Below are positions 1 through 11,813 of a DNA stretch of 64,000 nucleotides, one piece after another. Made by a program: the position numbers and the translations under genes. Each line of letters starts with the position of its first letter. The first letter of the stretch is position 1. Location of the stretch: the NCBI GenBank assembly GCA_022036555.1, contig CM039130.1, forward strand, positions 2,676,897-2,740,896, read 5' to 3'. The notes below the pieces were generated by a model. It made no database searches. It saw only the letters and a list, made by a program, of their open reading frames with translations, and was not told the origin of the DNA. The stretch comes from Microstegium vimineum (Eukaryota; Streptophyta; Magnoliopsida; Poales; Poaceae).

Positions 1-162
1 AATGTTTTTTTTTATTTTGTCAAATAGTGAAATAGATCGAGTGATTCCAATTTCATATTGATTCGCCTTTCATTTGTTTTTCAGTGTGTTAGTCTACAAC
101 AGCTTAACTCTCCTTTTATTTTTAGCTTGCTCGACTCAATTTTATTTTTGTTTTCTTTGCAG

Positions 163-1177
163 TACTATAGTAGCAACAGCTGGACACTTTTTTATTATGG
201 TGCCCATCAATTTAACAATAGCAAAACTGACAGAAGCAACAGCTTGGAATCCTTTTCACTTGGTCAGCTCGACAGGTGCCATGTGTTTACAAATTGGTGC
301 CCCTTTGATTCTATTGTTTTGCATTTTTCATAAAAAATACTGAATTTTTTAAATGCGTATGCAGATAAGAGATCTGAAATTCATACTTTCCTACACCTCG
401 CAATTTTCTGAGTATGGTTAGAATGGAATCTCCGATATTTACTGCAAGTGTGGCAATCTGAGTGATCAGACAACTCCCAATTTGTATGAAGGAGATGAGT
501 GGGTACACTGCAGTGATCAGACCACTGCAAGTGTGGAAGTGACAATCTGGTGGAAAAGAATGTGCATTGTTCCAATCACACATTTACTAGCATTTCGAAT
601 TTTCCATTGTCAATAAGTACTTAACAACACTTCCATTTGAACAGTTCTTTTGATCTTAGTTTAAATATTTAGTTATTAAAGGGCACTGTGCTCAAATAAT
701 TTTAATGGCATAATTTCTGACGATCTAGGGAAACTGACAAAACTTCGACAGAGGTGAGTTGTCTATTTGATCGCCTTACATGTGCTCTACATAACCATCT
801 ATGCTTTCCTCACTCTTTAAACCGATATCTATATGCATGATATAACTGAAAAACGCTATCCATGTTTGAGTTGCAGATACATTAATAGTAACGACTTCTG
901 TGATCTTCTACCATCGACTGCGGCAGCTGCTCACACTGCCATCGTTCCCCACAGATCCAGAGCCTCTCCTAGGAAGGAAGACGGCACCGCCTCGCGTGAC
1001 GGCAGTGAGTTGAGTGAACTTACCTTTGGGTTATGATTGCTCATGGTGCGCTACAGCCTGTATGCTTACTATTGAAGTTATGTTGTATTGAATCTGTGAC
1101 TAATTTAAATCCTTACTGTTATGATGCCTTCAGGTTACTCTTGGAACACACTGAACTTCCTGAACGAGGGGACCTGA
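163..1177 (+). other. possible terminal exons of an unrecognised gene
   Basis: Several short stretches look like exons, but I recognise no family. Positions 163-275 follow a pyrimidine-rich tract ending in gcag, read openly as YYSSNSWTLFYYGAHQ and onward, and end before a gt. Positions 877-1004 follow ttgcag, encode a segment containing SNDFCDLLPSTAAAAH, and end at a consensus gtgagt donor. Its reading frame continues in phase into 1134-1177 after ttcag, giving YSWNTLNFLNEG and a TGA at 1175-1177. The last junction is the most convincing. Between them, 440-640 holds Cys-rich short frames that are not joined convincingly. It could be the 3' end of a gene entering from the left, or a degenerate fragment. 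Confidence 0.25.
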
Positions 1178-1250
1178 AGGAACCTTCTTCGACAACTACA
1201 AACCACACTTCCCTGTGCATTGTCGTTTAGCTGTACATGAAAATGGTAAA

Positions 1251-1318
1251 TGCAAAGTGCTATTTCTTCGGGAGGCGTGTTGCTTGCAAAGTGCTATTTC
1301 TTCAGGAGGAGTGTTGCT
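1251..1318. repeat. tandem duplication, 34-bp unit, two copies
   Basis: The unit beginning tgcaaagtgctatttcttc occurs at 1251-1284 and again at 1285-1318 with two or three differences. It lies just after the possible gene tail, where a 3' UTR would be. Confidence 0.85.
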
Positions 1319-1412
1319 TGAGTTTTGCTGAAATTGCTAGGCTCCCAAATATCAGTTTGATCTTGCTACAATTCTCCTCACTCTAAGTTAATTACAAATT
1401 AACTTTTGATGA

Positions 1413-1450
1413 CTAGTATAATGCCCGTGCTAACGCAACGGTTCAATCTA
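1413..1450 (-). mobile_element. Helitron-like 3' terminus (minus orientation)
   Basis: On the minus strand the sequence runs through a short imperfect hairpin (CCGTTGC / GCACGG) into CATTATACTAG and then T. This fits the grass Helitron 3' end: a GC hairpin, a spacer, then CTAG with insertion before T. The matching 5' end would lie at higher coordinates. I did not find a convincing one. Confidence 0.5.
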
Positions 1451-3097
1451 GGGAAATGCTTTAAAAAACAACGAATTTGTTTTTGCAGAGTTTAACTTCG
1501 TACACAATAAAAAACATAGTCAGAGATAGCAAAGCAAGCAGTCTCACAAACTCTATCGCATAGACCTTTTCTTGATGCGACTAAGATAATATTTTATATA
1601 GACAAAAAGAAAGCCCCCGTATCCATTTAACTTGTGCGCAAGTAAATTCACAAATAAGTGTGAGAGATAGAATTTGATTCTATAATCATACAACTATAAT
1701 TTTCCCCGTTGTATGGCTCACAATAGTATTTGAATATATTCCATATACAACTGAACTCAACCAAAATGGCATACCTTTAGGCTTTAGCCAAGGTGCTATA
1801 CTACGATCCCTGGTATCATCTAGTAATGGCTATTGCTATTCACCTTCACTATATACCTGCACATGACTATATTCATTGGCCGACAATGGGGTGAAAACTG
1901 AGGCATGAATCAAACACTTCGAAACACAAGGAGTTCAGTTAACAGGTTGCATTGGGTTAGGTTCAGTAATAGGAGCCATACCTCTCTAAGTCGTCGTCGG
2001 CCGATCATGCCTGTTTTGAATTCTGATGTTTGCTGATACGTTTGAGGCTCGACCAGTGGACATTCTTGCGGACGGTGGATCCTAGAAACAAACACATAGA
2101 GGTTCAGTTGGTCAGTACGTCAACTTTCAGATGGTGGATCCTACATTTGTTTGAACTTTTTAGCCATGGGGTTGGCTGCAAATTGCATAATAGCTTTAGC
2201 CATCCAGCAGACACAGGAATCAAGGGAATAGAAATAAATTAACTAATTAGTTGCAAAATTAGAAAATGGAATCCAGGATAGGAACAATTAAAATTAGAAA
2301 TCAACTAATCACCATGGTCAAGGGGTTGCAACATATTTTTGGTAATCTAAATTACTGAGAATTGCAATTGTTGTGATGTTCTGAATGTTAATTTATTTTA
2401 GGCAATGACTTCAGCGTGCTGATGTCAATGTAGATCTTTTTCTATCTATATAGTAGCATCAAATTCACAGGTTTCCTTGCAACTATATATCGTAGCACAG
2501 CGCATAACACAGGTGAGCTTTACTTGAGCTAGTTGTTGGCTTACTACATGTTAGTAGTGTTGTCAGTAACTGCTCGAGCTGCAAGTTCAGATTCAGCACT
2601 TCCTCTGCCTCCTCCCACATGCGGTGCTCCATCTATGTCGTGTCATTCTGCAGTCTACACACAAGGTCTCCATGAATGACTCCATCATTGCTTCATCAAT
2701 CTAACAATCAGACAAGACAAATAGCCCACAATCAAAACTGTTATATATTTGCAGTTAGCAGTAACGTAGAAAATGTCGTTATATTAGTGTTTTCCACAAA
2801 CGCAGATGCATATTTTTTTTAGACACATATGCATCCATGCTGAACAAACAAATAAGCTATCTGTCAAACGTACTACATACCAGACCAACGTTTAAACCAA
2901 CGATGTATTACAAAGTCGTCTCCCATTCTGTGGAGATAGTGATAAACAGTCAGTTAAAGAAAATCAATATTCTAATTCAGCTGCAGTAGACATATTTCTT
3001 CTAGCCAAAATCCAGCGACAAGTATCCACAGGTGCTTGGATTTAAGCAAGGGCGTTGCACGCGTAGGAAAAAAAAGAAAAAACACACCTGGTGAAGG

Positions 3098-3501
3098 CAG
3101 TGATGAGGCGACAGACGACGACTTGGGTCGGTGGCCTGCCGTTGAACCGCGCATCCACCTGGCGGACCTCCTCGGTGGGGATCGCGCGGCCCGGGCGGCA
3201 GTCGGAGCTGACCACGGAGAGGACGTGGGTGAAGTCCGGCGTGGGGGACGACTCCGTTAGGGCCGCGATGGCTTGCCCTTGAACCGCGCATCCACCTGGC
3301 GCAGCAGATCGTCGGCGGTGCCGCATACCTCCGGGTCGGCGGCGGAGAGTCGGAGCACGGCGCGGCCGAGCGGGGACGCCTCGAAGGGCCTGAAGTGAAG
3401 GGGCGCCGCCGCCGTGTAGAGGAGCGGGATGCGGAGGCGCTACGCGACGGGAACCTGTCGGAGCCGTAGACGCGCACGCCGCCGCTGTCCTCGTCGTCCA
3501 C
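3098..3501 (-). pseudogene. GC-rich coding-like fragment, unidentified
   Basis: This GC-rich island in AT-rich DNA reads on the minus strand as gene-like but broken peptide: VYGSDRFPV, then LYTAAAPLHFRPFEAS, LRLSAADPEVCG and DLLRQVDARFKGKP, and in another frame PDFTHVLSVVSSDCRPG. A 23-bp direct repeat (3142-3164 and 3279-3301) encodes the RQVDARF segment twice. No single frame stays open and I do not recognise the parent gene. It lies between two inverted Helitron-like 3' ends (1413 and 4211), so capture by a transposon is a reasonable inference. Confidence 0.4.
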
Positions 3502-4174
3502 CGCGGCGCGTGCAGATCGAGCGTTGCGTGTTTCTATCGTGCGGGAGTGACCAGGACCCCGATAAAGCCGCCGTACTATCCTGTGGGAGTGACCAGGAGC
3601 CCTATATTTTGCGGGATTGGAAGCCGTTTAAAAACATGAATGATAATCAAGATAATTGGAGAATTCGAACTTTGATCGTGACTCGAACTTTGGTCGTGAC
3701 GTTGCGTGTGGTGGGATGGTAGGAGAGTAAGAATGGTTTCTAACTTTTTAATCTTAGCCGTTAGATACATGGTAGGTGTGCTATGAGCCGTTGATTTTGA
3801 AGAAGTTTTCAATTATAGGGGAGATGTATAATTACTTACTACATATTAATTTATTTATTGTTATTATTTTTATTTAATCGCTGACACTCTTGAGTCTTGA
3901 TGTTTCTGAGTGCACGATATAGTATCTGCCGCTCGTCATGCTCTCTTCTGGTTAGAAGAGTGGCAGCTACAAAGAGAGACGGAAAATGTGATGACAGTGT
4001 TATAGTTGCTTTAATCACAGGACTGGCATGAGTGTGTAGTTCGTTAAAATACGTTACAATGTTGATGCTTGTACTTATTCTGTATGATAATTATGGAGCC
4101 TGACTGAAGAAACTATGTTCTACTCTTATACAATACAGCAAAAATAAATTGGTTGCTTTTTATAATATTCTCTG

Positions 4175-4211
4175 GATAAAACTGTAGCATTAGCACGGGT
4201 AAATATACTAG
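4175..4211 (+). mobile_element. Helitron-like 3' terminus (plus orientation)
   Basis: The sequence agcattagcacgggtaaa leads to tactag at 4211, followed by T. Over about 39 bp it resembles the inverted terminus at 1413. Together they look either like two oppositely oriented Helitron ends or like long inverted repeats of one 2.8 kb element. Confidence 0.45.
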
Positions 4212-6003
4212 TGTAATGTAATCAGTCAAATGAGAGTCATGCACAAAGTAATTTCGACCCTATATACAGGCTTGGGGTAAGACAAAATCGCAGTGACCGC
4301 GACGGATGCTCTTCCTCTCGACTGTCAGCTCCACTGTTTTTTTTAAATTTTTTTAATGAAAGATCAGTTTCAGCTCCAGTGTTAGCTAGTGATAGACTGA
4401 TAGTGACACGCTGGGTTTTGTGTGTGCTATACTGTTCCAATTAATATATGTTTTGTTCATCGACGCCGGTTTCTATCTGGATATTAGTGCAGACATCTTT
4501 AGGCCAATGCAAGTTTTCTTTCATATATATGTTTCTTTTTTGCACCTGAGAAATGCGCATGCAGAGTAGTAGTACTGTTTGGCGGCATATGCAGCACCGC
4601 AGCATGCAGATAAGATATTTTTGCTAAGATATTTTTGTGGCAGCTAGCCTGGATTTATCCATGCGACTCACGACAAAAGGTATTTATCCAGTTTCTTTTT
4701 AAAAGAAAATCTGCCGGTTTAGTTTTTCAAATGTGTTTATAGCGATGGAGTTTTCAAAAATTCCTGTTCGGCAGATGGAGTTTTTCCTCCCATGGACATC
4801 CATGGCTTGAATGTGTCCATTCATCCAACTCGATCGATGTCGTCATCCTTACCATGGCTACATGACACAAGAGAAAAGGTGCCTCCTGGCTCTACCCGGC
4901 CATGTCACCCTCTCCCCTCCCGGCTGCTAGCGTGCGGCGTCTTTGTCGTCCTTCTTCAGACCTTGGCGGCTTGCACCTGCCCTCCACTCGTTCTTCCTTT
5001 CCACGGCTGCATTGTCAACTTCGCCCTAGCTAGCCTCCGTCTGGTCAGCACCATTTCTTTTCTTCCCTCTTGCTTCCATCCCTGCTCCCTGTTTCTGTAG
5101 TATGTTCTTGTCACAGTATCCTCATCAGGGATGTGATGATAATAACATTAGACAACTGACAAGTTGGAGCTATCTACCGTCCATGGGGCGGCCTCGGATC
5201 TTTGGACCACCACTTAGGCTCACGGGCAGGTGCTAAAGCTATTTTTCAACTTCATCTACCAAATAGACACTTTTGAAAGTGCTTCAACGATGAAGCCCTA
5301 GAAAAACCAGGTCTAACAAGTGTGGGGTATGGAATGAAGCAAAAAGAACCAACTTCGCCAATCTTCATCCCGCACTAGTGGGCCCTCGTGTAGCGTTGTG
5401 CGGATTTGTTCCCGAACCGGCGCAATGGAGGGGCGACGGTGGTCGGGGGTGCTCCTGCAGAGCGCAGCGTCGCCGAGTTGAAGCGGCCTTGCCGGGGCAT
5501 CGGGGAAGAGCTACCGAGCAGAGGTGGCCTCGCTAGGGCGTTGAGGGCACGCAGAGCTCAACCTTTGCTTAGACTCGACGGGGCGTAGAACTCGGAGCAC
5601 GGACACAGAGGTAGTGTGACGATGGGCTTGAGTTCGGCTGCCGCTTGAGTGTGGAAATCCATCCGGGCCGAGATTAGGGATTGAGTGGGGGCGCAGGATG
5701 AGCCCATGGTGCGAGGTGAGAGGAGCGGCCGTGTGAAAGGATAAGGAATAAGGTGAATCCTGAAAGAACTAGGGAGGAGGGAAAAAAGAAGAAAAAAAGG
5801 AAGAGGGTGGACATTTTGTCATACCTTATGTCTACCAGGAGAAACTATTTTATCAAACTATCAACTAATATAAATTTAACTTCACCTATAAAGTTGCTTC
5901 TAAAATCGAAGCTAATTAAAAAGACGAAGTTGAGCTATACCGAAGAGGTCATTAGAAATAAAATTTAGGTAGACTAAAGTTTAAGTTTAGTACTTGTTAT
6001 TAC
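4212..6003. other. intergenic DNA without a recognisable gene
   Basis: AT-rich sequence with two modest GC-rich stretches (about 4860-5040 and 5400-5600). Their reading frames are short and resemble no family known to me. No splice-linked exon series is visible. Confidence 0.5.
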
Positions 6004-6064
6004 AAGTAGGACTTGCACAACATACGAGGAGTTATAAGTAGGACTTGCACAACACACGAGGAGC
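6004..6064. repeat. tandem duplication, 32-bp unit
   Basis: The unit starting aagtaggacttgcacaaca occurs at about 6004 and again at 6036, ending in acgaggag each time with one difference. Confidence 0.8.
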
Positions 6065-7858
6065 AAATCAATTTGCCATCCTGCTACTCTTGCATGCTTG
6101 GGCGCCAAGCAGAGCAACTGAACAAGCCGTGCTCTCTGCATCTGCTCTGCTACTCACCAGTCAGTCAGTCACCACTCACCACGCTGGTTAGCAGCAGCTT
6201 CTTCCCAGATGTTTCCTGTCCAGTTTCCACGAGAGCTTCTTCCCAGATTTGGAGGATTCGTGGAGGCAGCGAGCCAGGGACGTTGGCCGCTGGCCGGTGG
6301 CGGCGGCGGCGGGCGGCAGCCGGCAGCTAAGATCTGCTGCTAGTGTTATTATACTATGGTCGCTTTTGGCATCCAGAATTAGGCAGGGACGATAGAAAAC
6401 GAACGAGGGTGACCAAGGACGGCTGCTGCTACCAATGCCAATGCCAATCCAAATGCTCTGCCCACCATTAGGCAGGCGCCCTTTGTTTTCCTTTTGTTTA
6501 GTTTAATTTATTAGTTTATGATGACAGGCACCACCAGTTCATGGTATGGTAGTGCACGCTGATTCGTGAATTACAGTACTTATTTACTAGTTGTTGTTTT
6601 TTTTTACTAGAGGTCAAGGTCATCTTACATTTCTTGCCAGGAAGGAATGAAACACTTGACTGACTTGTTGACTCGTGTCTTTTTAACCGAAACCACATTT
6701 TTGACTCACTCTATTGAGTTTAACTCATTAGTTATTCCTGACTGACCTCTACTTTTAACTTGAAAGTTCACCCCCTGAGAATCTACTTCACCTGGCTGAA
6801 ATTCAGAGCAGAAAACAGCCTGAATTCATCCATCCACCAATGCTCAGCCTGAATGATCTGGAGAGCTAGCCGGCCGGCACAAGAGGAGAGGGGGGAACAG
6901 CGGCAATCAGATTGGGGAAAGCCATGGCCTTTTTTTTTTGTTGCCCCCAATTATTAAACTAATGATGATGATGATGATGATGCGTGGCGCCGGCATATGC
7001 TGTGCAATCAGAAGGAGCAGGAACAGCAGTCCAACAGAAATCCCACAAGCGGACAGCAGGCCAGTCACACGACTCTCGGTGAGCAGCATGTGCGAACAAA
7101 AAGAACTCAGGGAGCTCCATCATTGTTGCCACTATAGTACTCCTATACGAGGATCATGACCAGATGATACTGATGGAGGAGAAACAGTATATATGTATGT
7201 ATGTATATGTATAATACTACTGTAGTATATTCTACACAATGAGAGATGGGAGATGGTACATACAAAGGGTGAACAACAATTATCAATCACCTCAGTTGCG
7301 GCAATTGGGTGGTTCAATTCATCATCTGCTAGGCTACTTACTAGTGCTACTGTACTACCACTGCACCACCTCCAAACACACCTCACAGTGTGGAGGTGGA
7401 AACACAGACCAGCTGAGTGAGCTGAGTGATTGGCACCCCTGCCTGTACAAGCATAAGCACTACAGTGACAGTGAGTGCACACAAGCTACTGATACTGTGA
7501 CTGACCCCTACTACTCACTGACTAGCCATAATCCATGTTTAAAACATGGCAAAAAAAGAGGAAAAAGGGGTAACTGAAAAAAAAAAACAACCGAGTAAGA
7601 GTAGTATGAGGAACAAGGCTCCGGGACCTCCTATGTACGGGGCTCAGGCTCCCTCTGGTAACAGCCTTCTTCCTCCATCCATCCCCTGCTTCTCTGCCCT
7701 CCCCTGTTTCCAGCTGCTCCATGAACTGAAAACAGAGCACCACCAGCGTCGTCGTCGGCGGCGGAGGCAGGGGATGGATATGATCGATCATCAGTCGTCA
7801 TCAGATCAGTGTAAAGAAAGAACCAAGGAATCAAGAAATCATCCATCATCCATCATCA
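6065..7858. other. intergenic DNA and NCED downstream region
   Basis: No gene seen. It contains a short ATG trinucleotide run (about 6962-6982) and, next to the NCED stop codon, a cat/atc-rich run at 7836-7860. The NCED 3' UTR must lie here, but I cannot place a polyadenylation site with confidence. Confidence 0.5.
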
Positions 7859-9699
7859 TCACGCCTGTGCTTCCAGCTCCCGTTCACCAATGAAGGTGCC
7901 ATGGAAGCCATAGGGGACACGAGACGGGAGCTGGACAGTAGCCTCAAGCCGCATATCAGCGGCGTTCACCACCAAAAGCTCCGACGTCCCAGCACGCTCG
8001 TCACGGACAAGCGTGAGGATATACCCATCATCCTCGCCGCGGGCCGGGGCACCCTCCGTGGGCACGAAGCAAGGCTCCCCACCAAACCGCCCCTCGCCGT
8101 AGTCGAACCGGACGAGGTCGCCGGTGTCCAGGTCCACCTTAGCGAACCCAGACACCTTAGGCCACGGCTCGGCCACGGCGAGGTACGCGTACCGCGTCTT
8201 CCTCCCCAGCTTGCCCCTGTTCACCATCCCCACCTCCAGGTTCACCTGCCGCATCGACGTCGACAGCACGGCGCGTCGTCGCGACGCGCCCGTCCGCGTG
8301 TCCAGCCTGATCTCCGTCAGCACGCTCTGGAGTCCTTCGTCGCCGGAGTCGTCACCGCCGTCGTTGAAGATGGAGTCGGCGGGGGTCATGCAGGATCCGA
8401 TGACGACCACCTCTCCAGTAACCTCATCTTCCCACGCGTTCCACAAATGGAAGCAGAAGCAATCCGGCACATCGACCCACACCATCTCCGCCTTCGCATC
8501 CCGCGCGTACTTGGGCAGCACGCCGAACCGCGACGTCTTGCTGTGGTCGAGAACCACGGGAGACCCACCACGGAACATCTCGGCGAGCTTGAACACCACC
8601 TGGTGATCAGGCACGACCACGAACCGCTCCGTGATAGCGAAGTCGTGGATCATCGTCGGTTGGTCCAGATGTATCTCGACGTCGTCAGACTTGGTTCCAT
8701 CAGGCTTGAAATAGAAGTACCTCAAGTAGGGTCGCTTGATGACGTCGTAGCTCAGCGCGAACAGCTCGCCGGAGACCGGGTCAAGCTTCGGGTGCGCGAT
8801 CATCGACGACGACGACGCGCACCCGCCGAGCTGCCCGTCGAAGTCGTACCGCCCAACCGTACTCAGATCACCATCGCCGGTGACGCGGACATGGTACGGG
8901 AGATCGTCTTCCGACATGGCGAGAAGTCTGCCATTAAAGTAAACCAGCCCAGCGTTGGCGACGCCGGTACCACCAGAAGCGTCGACGAGGCCGAACAGCG
9001 CACGCGCGTAGAAGAGCGCGAGGCGAGCGATGCCAGAGTGGCCATGGAGCTCGCCGATGGCCTTAGGGAACACGGCGCGTCCGAGGACGCGTTCCTGCTT
9101 GAGCCTCGCCGTCTCCGTGAACCGGCACGCGTACGACTCGGCGGTGCCGTTGTTGATGCGGATCGCGTGCACCATCCCGTCGCCGTCGAATAGGTGGTGC
9201 CCTGCTACTGGGTCGTAGCACGGGTTCGCGCCGTTGCGGACGTACACGCCTGAGATGAACGGCGGGATTCGGCCGGTGATGGGTAGAGAGTAGATGGGGG
9301 GCTGTTCGTTGACGGGGCGAAGTTGCCTGCGATTTGTATGGATGGGTCTGATGATCGCGGTAGTGGGTGGGGGCGTTCTAGGAGGTTTGAGATCACCGCG
9401 GACTCGAACAAGTCCAGCGCCAACGCCGCCGCGCGCTGCAGAAAGCTCAGGCCTTGATTGGCGGCGGTTGTTGACGCCGGTGTGGGTAAGGGAACGGAAG
9501 CAATGGGCGCCGGCGGCGGCTTCGGGTAGCGCGCGGCGGGCGGCGCGGTGTAGACTGAGTTGGCCGCGGTCCCTGCGGCGCTGGGCGGGGCGAAGCGGAC
9601 GGAGCTGCGCGTGCCGCCGCGGCGGTGGTGCCGGTGTGCGGCGGTGGAGGATGGGCAGGAGGATGAAGAAGCAGGGGAGCTCGCAGTGAGGGCCTGCAT
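7859..9699 (-). CDS. NCED: 9-cis-epoxycarotenoid dioxygenase (NCED), one-base frameshift
   Basis: NCED cleaves 9-cis-violaxanthin or 9'-cis-neoxanthin to xanthoxin in plastids, the committed step of abscisic acid synthesis. The gene is intronless, as is usual. It starts at 9699 with MQALTASSPAS, a Ser/Ala/Arg-rich likely transit peptide, followed by the amphipathic helix LSFLQRAAALALDLFE and then LLERPHPLP, SIQIAGNFAP. The catalytic domain runs from VNEQPPIYSLPITGRIPPF to GTFIGERELEAQA. The four iron-ligand histidines of the family are visible in MIAHPKLDP, TMIHDFAIT, CFHLWNAWE and GFHGTF. Length would be about 613 residues against 604 for maize VP14. The N-terminal and catalytic parts are in different frames: one base is missing near 9313-9317, between NFAP and VNEQ. 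A small Ser run follows GQLGGCA. The frameshift is either a sequence error or a real lesion. Resemblance to VP14-type NCEDs is strong; which paralogue it is remains open. Confidence 0.95.
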
Positions 9700-9824
9700 C
9701 GCTGCTGCGTGCGTGGTAGAGAGCAGAGTGTGAGATGGAGCGACGGCGCTGCGGCCGGCCGGTCCGAGGATTGAGACAGTGCGGGAGGAGGGGGATGGAT
9801 TGATGGATGAGGAGGCGGAGGAGG

Positions 9825-9834
9825 CTATATATAG
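9825..9834 (-). promoter_or_regulatory. TATA box of NCED
   Basis: The palindrome ctatatatag lies about 125 bp upstream of the NCED start codon, in GC-rich and GA-rich sequence where it stands out. Transcription would start near 9795. Confidence 0.7.
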
Positions 9835-9899
9835 AGTTTGGGAGGGGGGGCGCGGGAGACAGACAGGGGAGGAGGACTGGAGGAGAGGGAAGAGGAAGA

Positions 9900-9907
9900 C
9901 CACGTGG
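9900..9907 (-). promoter_or_regulatory. G-box / ABRE-like element upstream of NCED
   Basis: The palindrome ccacgtgg lies about 70 bp upstream of the TATA box. It contains the ACGTG core bound by plant bZIP factors, including ABA-responsive ones. Its location fits stress or ABA feedback control of NCED, but the function is inferred from the motif only. Confidence 0.5.
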
Positions 9908-10199
9908 TGGATCCCCGGCAGAAGGGAGGAGGGAGGCCAGGTGAGCGCGCAGGCGACAGTACACAAGAAAGCACTGCAGCAGCTGCTTGGACTTGGACCG
10001 TGGCCGCCGTGGCAGCCGCTTTTTCTGGGATCCTCTTCTTCTTCTGCCCACTCCCACACCCACTCTCATTGCTTGCGATTTGGGCACTTGGGATATGTTG
10101 GGCAGCTTCGCCTTCACTTGCCAATCAATTTTCCTCCTCTCTCTCTCTCCTTCCTTTTTTTGACTGTGTCCTAAATTTCGTTTGCTCTTTGGTTAGCGT

Positions 10200-11486
10200 A
10201 CAAGCCAAGGCACCGATCGACACAAGTCCATATAATATGAAAGTAAAAAAATGGCCTTTCTAGTTGTGGAGCAAATGAAGTTAAGGGCTTTCTAAATAAT
10301 AGCTCCCATTTGTACTAACTAAAATGAAGAAGCTAATTCAGAGCAACTTGTTAAGGGCGTGTTCTACTTGTGTAGTCTCAATTTGTTTCTGTTTATTCTC
10401 TCTCATACGATACTATTGAATCAGCCGAAATCAGTGGGGTTTTTTCACCGGCCGAAATAAGTTGGCGGTCGTACCTCTAGCTACCTCTTAGCATCTCCTC
10501 AGTGATTTGTGAAGCCGGTTTCGCCATTTTTACCTCTTGACTATCTCTAGTTGCTTAACTTCGTCCCTGTGCTACCAAAGTGCTAATTTTAGTCCTAAAT
10601 TTTCTTCTTTTTTTGGGCTCAATTTCATGCCTAAATCATCAAAGTGTCTATTCCAGTCTTCAAACTTTACTTTTTGGCTCAATTCCATCTACGAATTATT
10701 AAAGTGGTCGTTTTAGTCCTCAAACTTTTCAATTAGGTTCATCTTCGCTCTTTGTTCTACATGGTGGTATTGCTAGAGCTCAGGAGGCATGGCAACGTGG
10801 TTAGTGTGCTAGAGCTGATAAGACAGGTCACTCGATGTGTATACTCATATTGTAGTAGAATAGAACAGGGCAACGCAACATCTGCATCATCGAGAATGAG
10901 TGAGCTAGATAATGGTTCATGGATCATATCACCTGTACTAGTTACGCATCCCCAACATCCCATTATAAAAATCTTATCATTTGGAGGTTTTTGGTGCTCC
11001 AACAATTCCTAGTCCCGCAATTGATGATATTTCTCTTCCCTTCTCATGAATTTTAGTCCACCACCACTCAAAGAAGAGGGAGACCCCACATCGCTCTCCA
11101 TTCTACCATTTTTAGTCGGTGATGCCTACAATCGGCACTCAAGGTGAGAGAAGAGAGAGAAAGGGATGTTAGTGAGCGCACACCAATGGTGGAGACTGGC
11201 CAAATCAAGGATAACCATGTTGATCTCATGGTGAATCCCACATCAATCGTAGATCTTCTCACACGTGGTGGCTGAGATGAGTGGGGCGGGACGCCCGTCG
11301 ACTATAGTAGCCGTCGAGTTCCATTCCTCCTCTTGCTAGCACCTTGATCTCGCTCGCCTGAAGCAGGAAAGTCAGGAGTAGTGTTGGAGGAGCGGGGGAG
11401 AGGAAGAAGTGGCGCGCGGCTAAACCGACAGAAAGAAACTGGTGGGAAAGGGAAAATGAAAAAGAAAAAGAGTTTTTTTTTACAAA
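10200..11486. other. intergenic, upstream of NCED
   Basis: No gene seen. Positions 10500-10740 contain degenerate repeats of a phrase like aaagtg..ttttagtcctcaaa, suggesting an old decayed repeat. Short frames at 10750-11280 show no recognisable domain. Confidence 0.4.
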
Positions 11487-11813
11487 AGGGCATATTTGGA
11501 TCCCCTTGGTAAATTGGCAAAAGAGAAGAATTGTTGTTTTTTTGCAAATGAATCCAAACATGCAAGGCAAAAAATGACAAAAGAGCAAAAAATTGCCAAG
11601 TGGCAAATAGAAAATCCTTCCACTCATACCTGTCCCTCCTATCCATGACGTGTGAATGAGAATGTAATTATTAGGAGTAGAATTGTCTTTGTATTTGCCA
11701 TTTGCCATTTGCTATTTGCCATGTGATCCAAACACTAGAAAGTGACAAAAAAATTACTAAATTTATTTGTCATTTGCCATTTTCCATTTACCAAAGGATC
11801 CAAACACGCTCTA
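11487..11813. mobile_element. MITE with TIRs starting near gggcatatttggatcc
   Basis: The left end gggcatatttggatcc followed by ttggtaaattggcaaaa is matched by the inverted right end, which reads gagcgtgtttggatcc and then tttggtaaatgg. The interior repeats atttgcca-like phrases. Length and ends fit a grass MITE of the Tourist/Harbinger or hAT kind. I could not confirm the target duplication. Confidence 0.55.

Noticed and set aside
6938..7159. Frame starting in an ATG repeat
   Set aside because: The Met run comes from a microsatellite and the rest has no recognisable feature.
7901..9193. Long plus-strand open frame (430 residues) opposite NCED
   Set aside because: It is the antisense shadow of the GC-rich NCED catalytic domain; composition is Arg/His/Val-rich with no domain.
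9700..10117. Upstream in-frame extension of the NCED frames
   Set aside because: This region contains the TATA box and G-box, and the peptide there is low-complexity. The transit peptide starts at MQALTASS at 9699.
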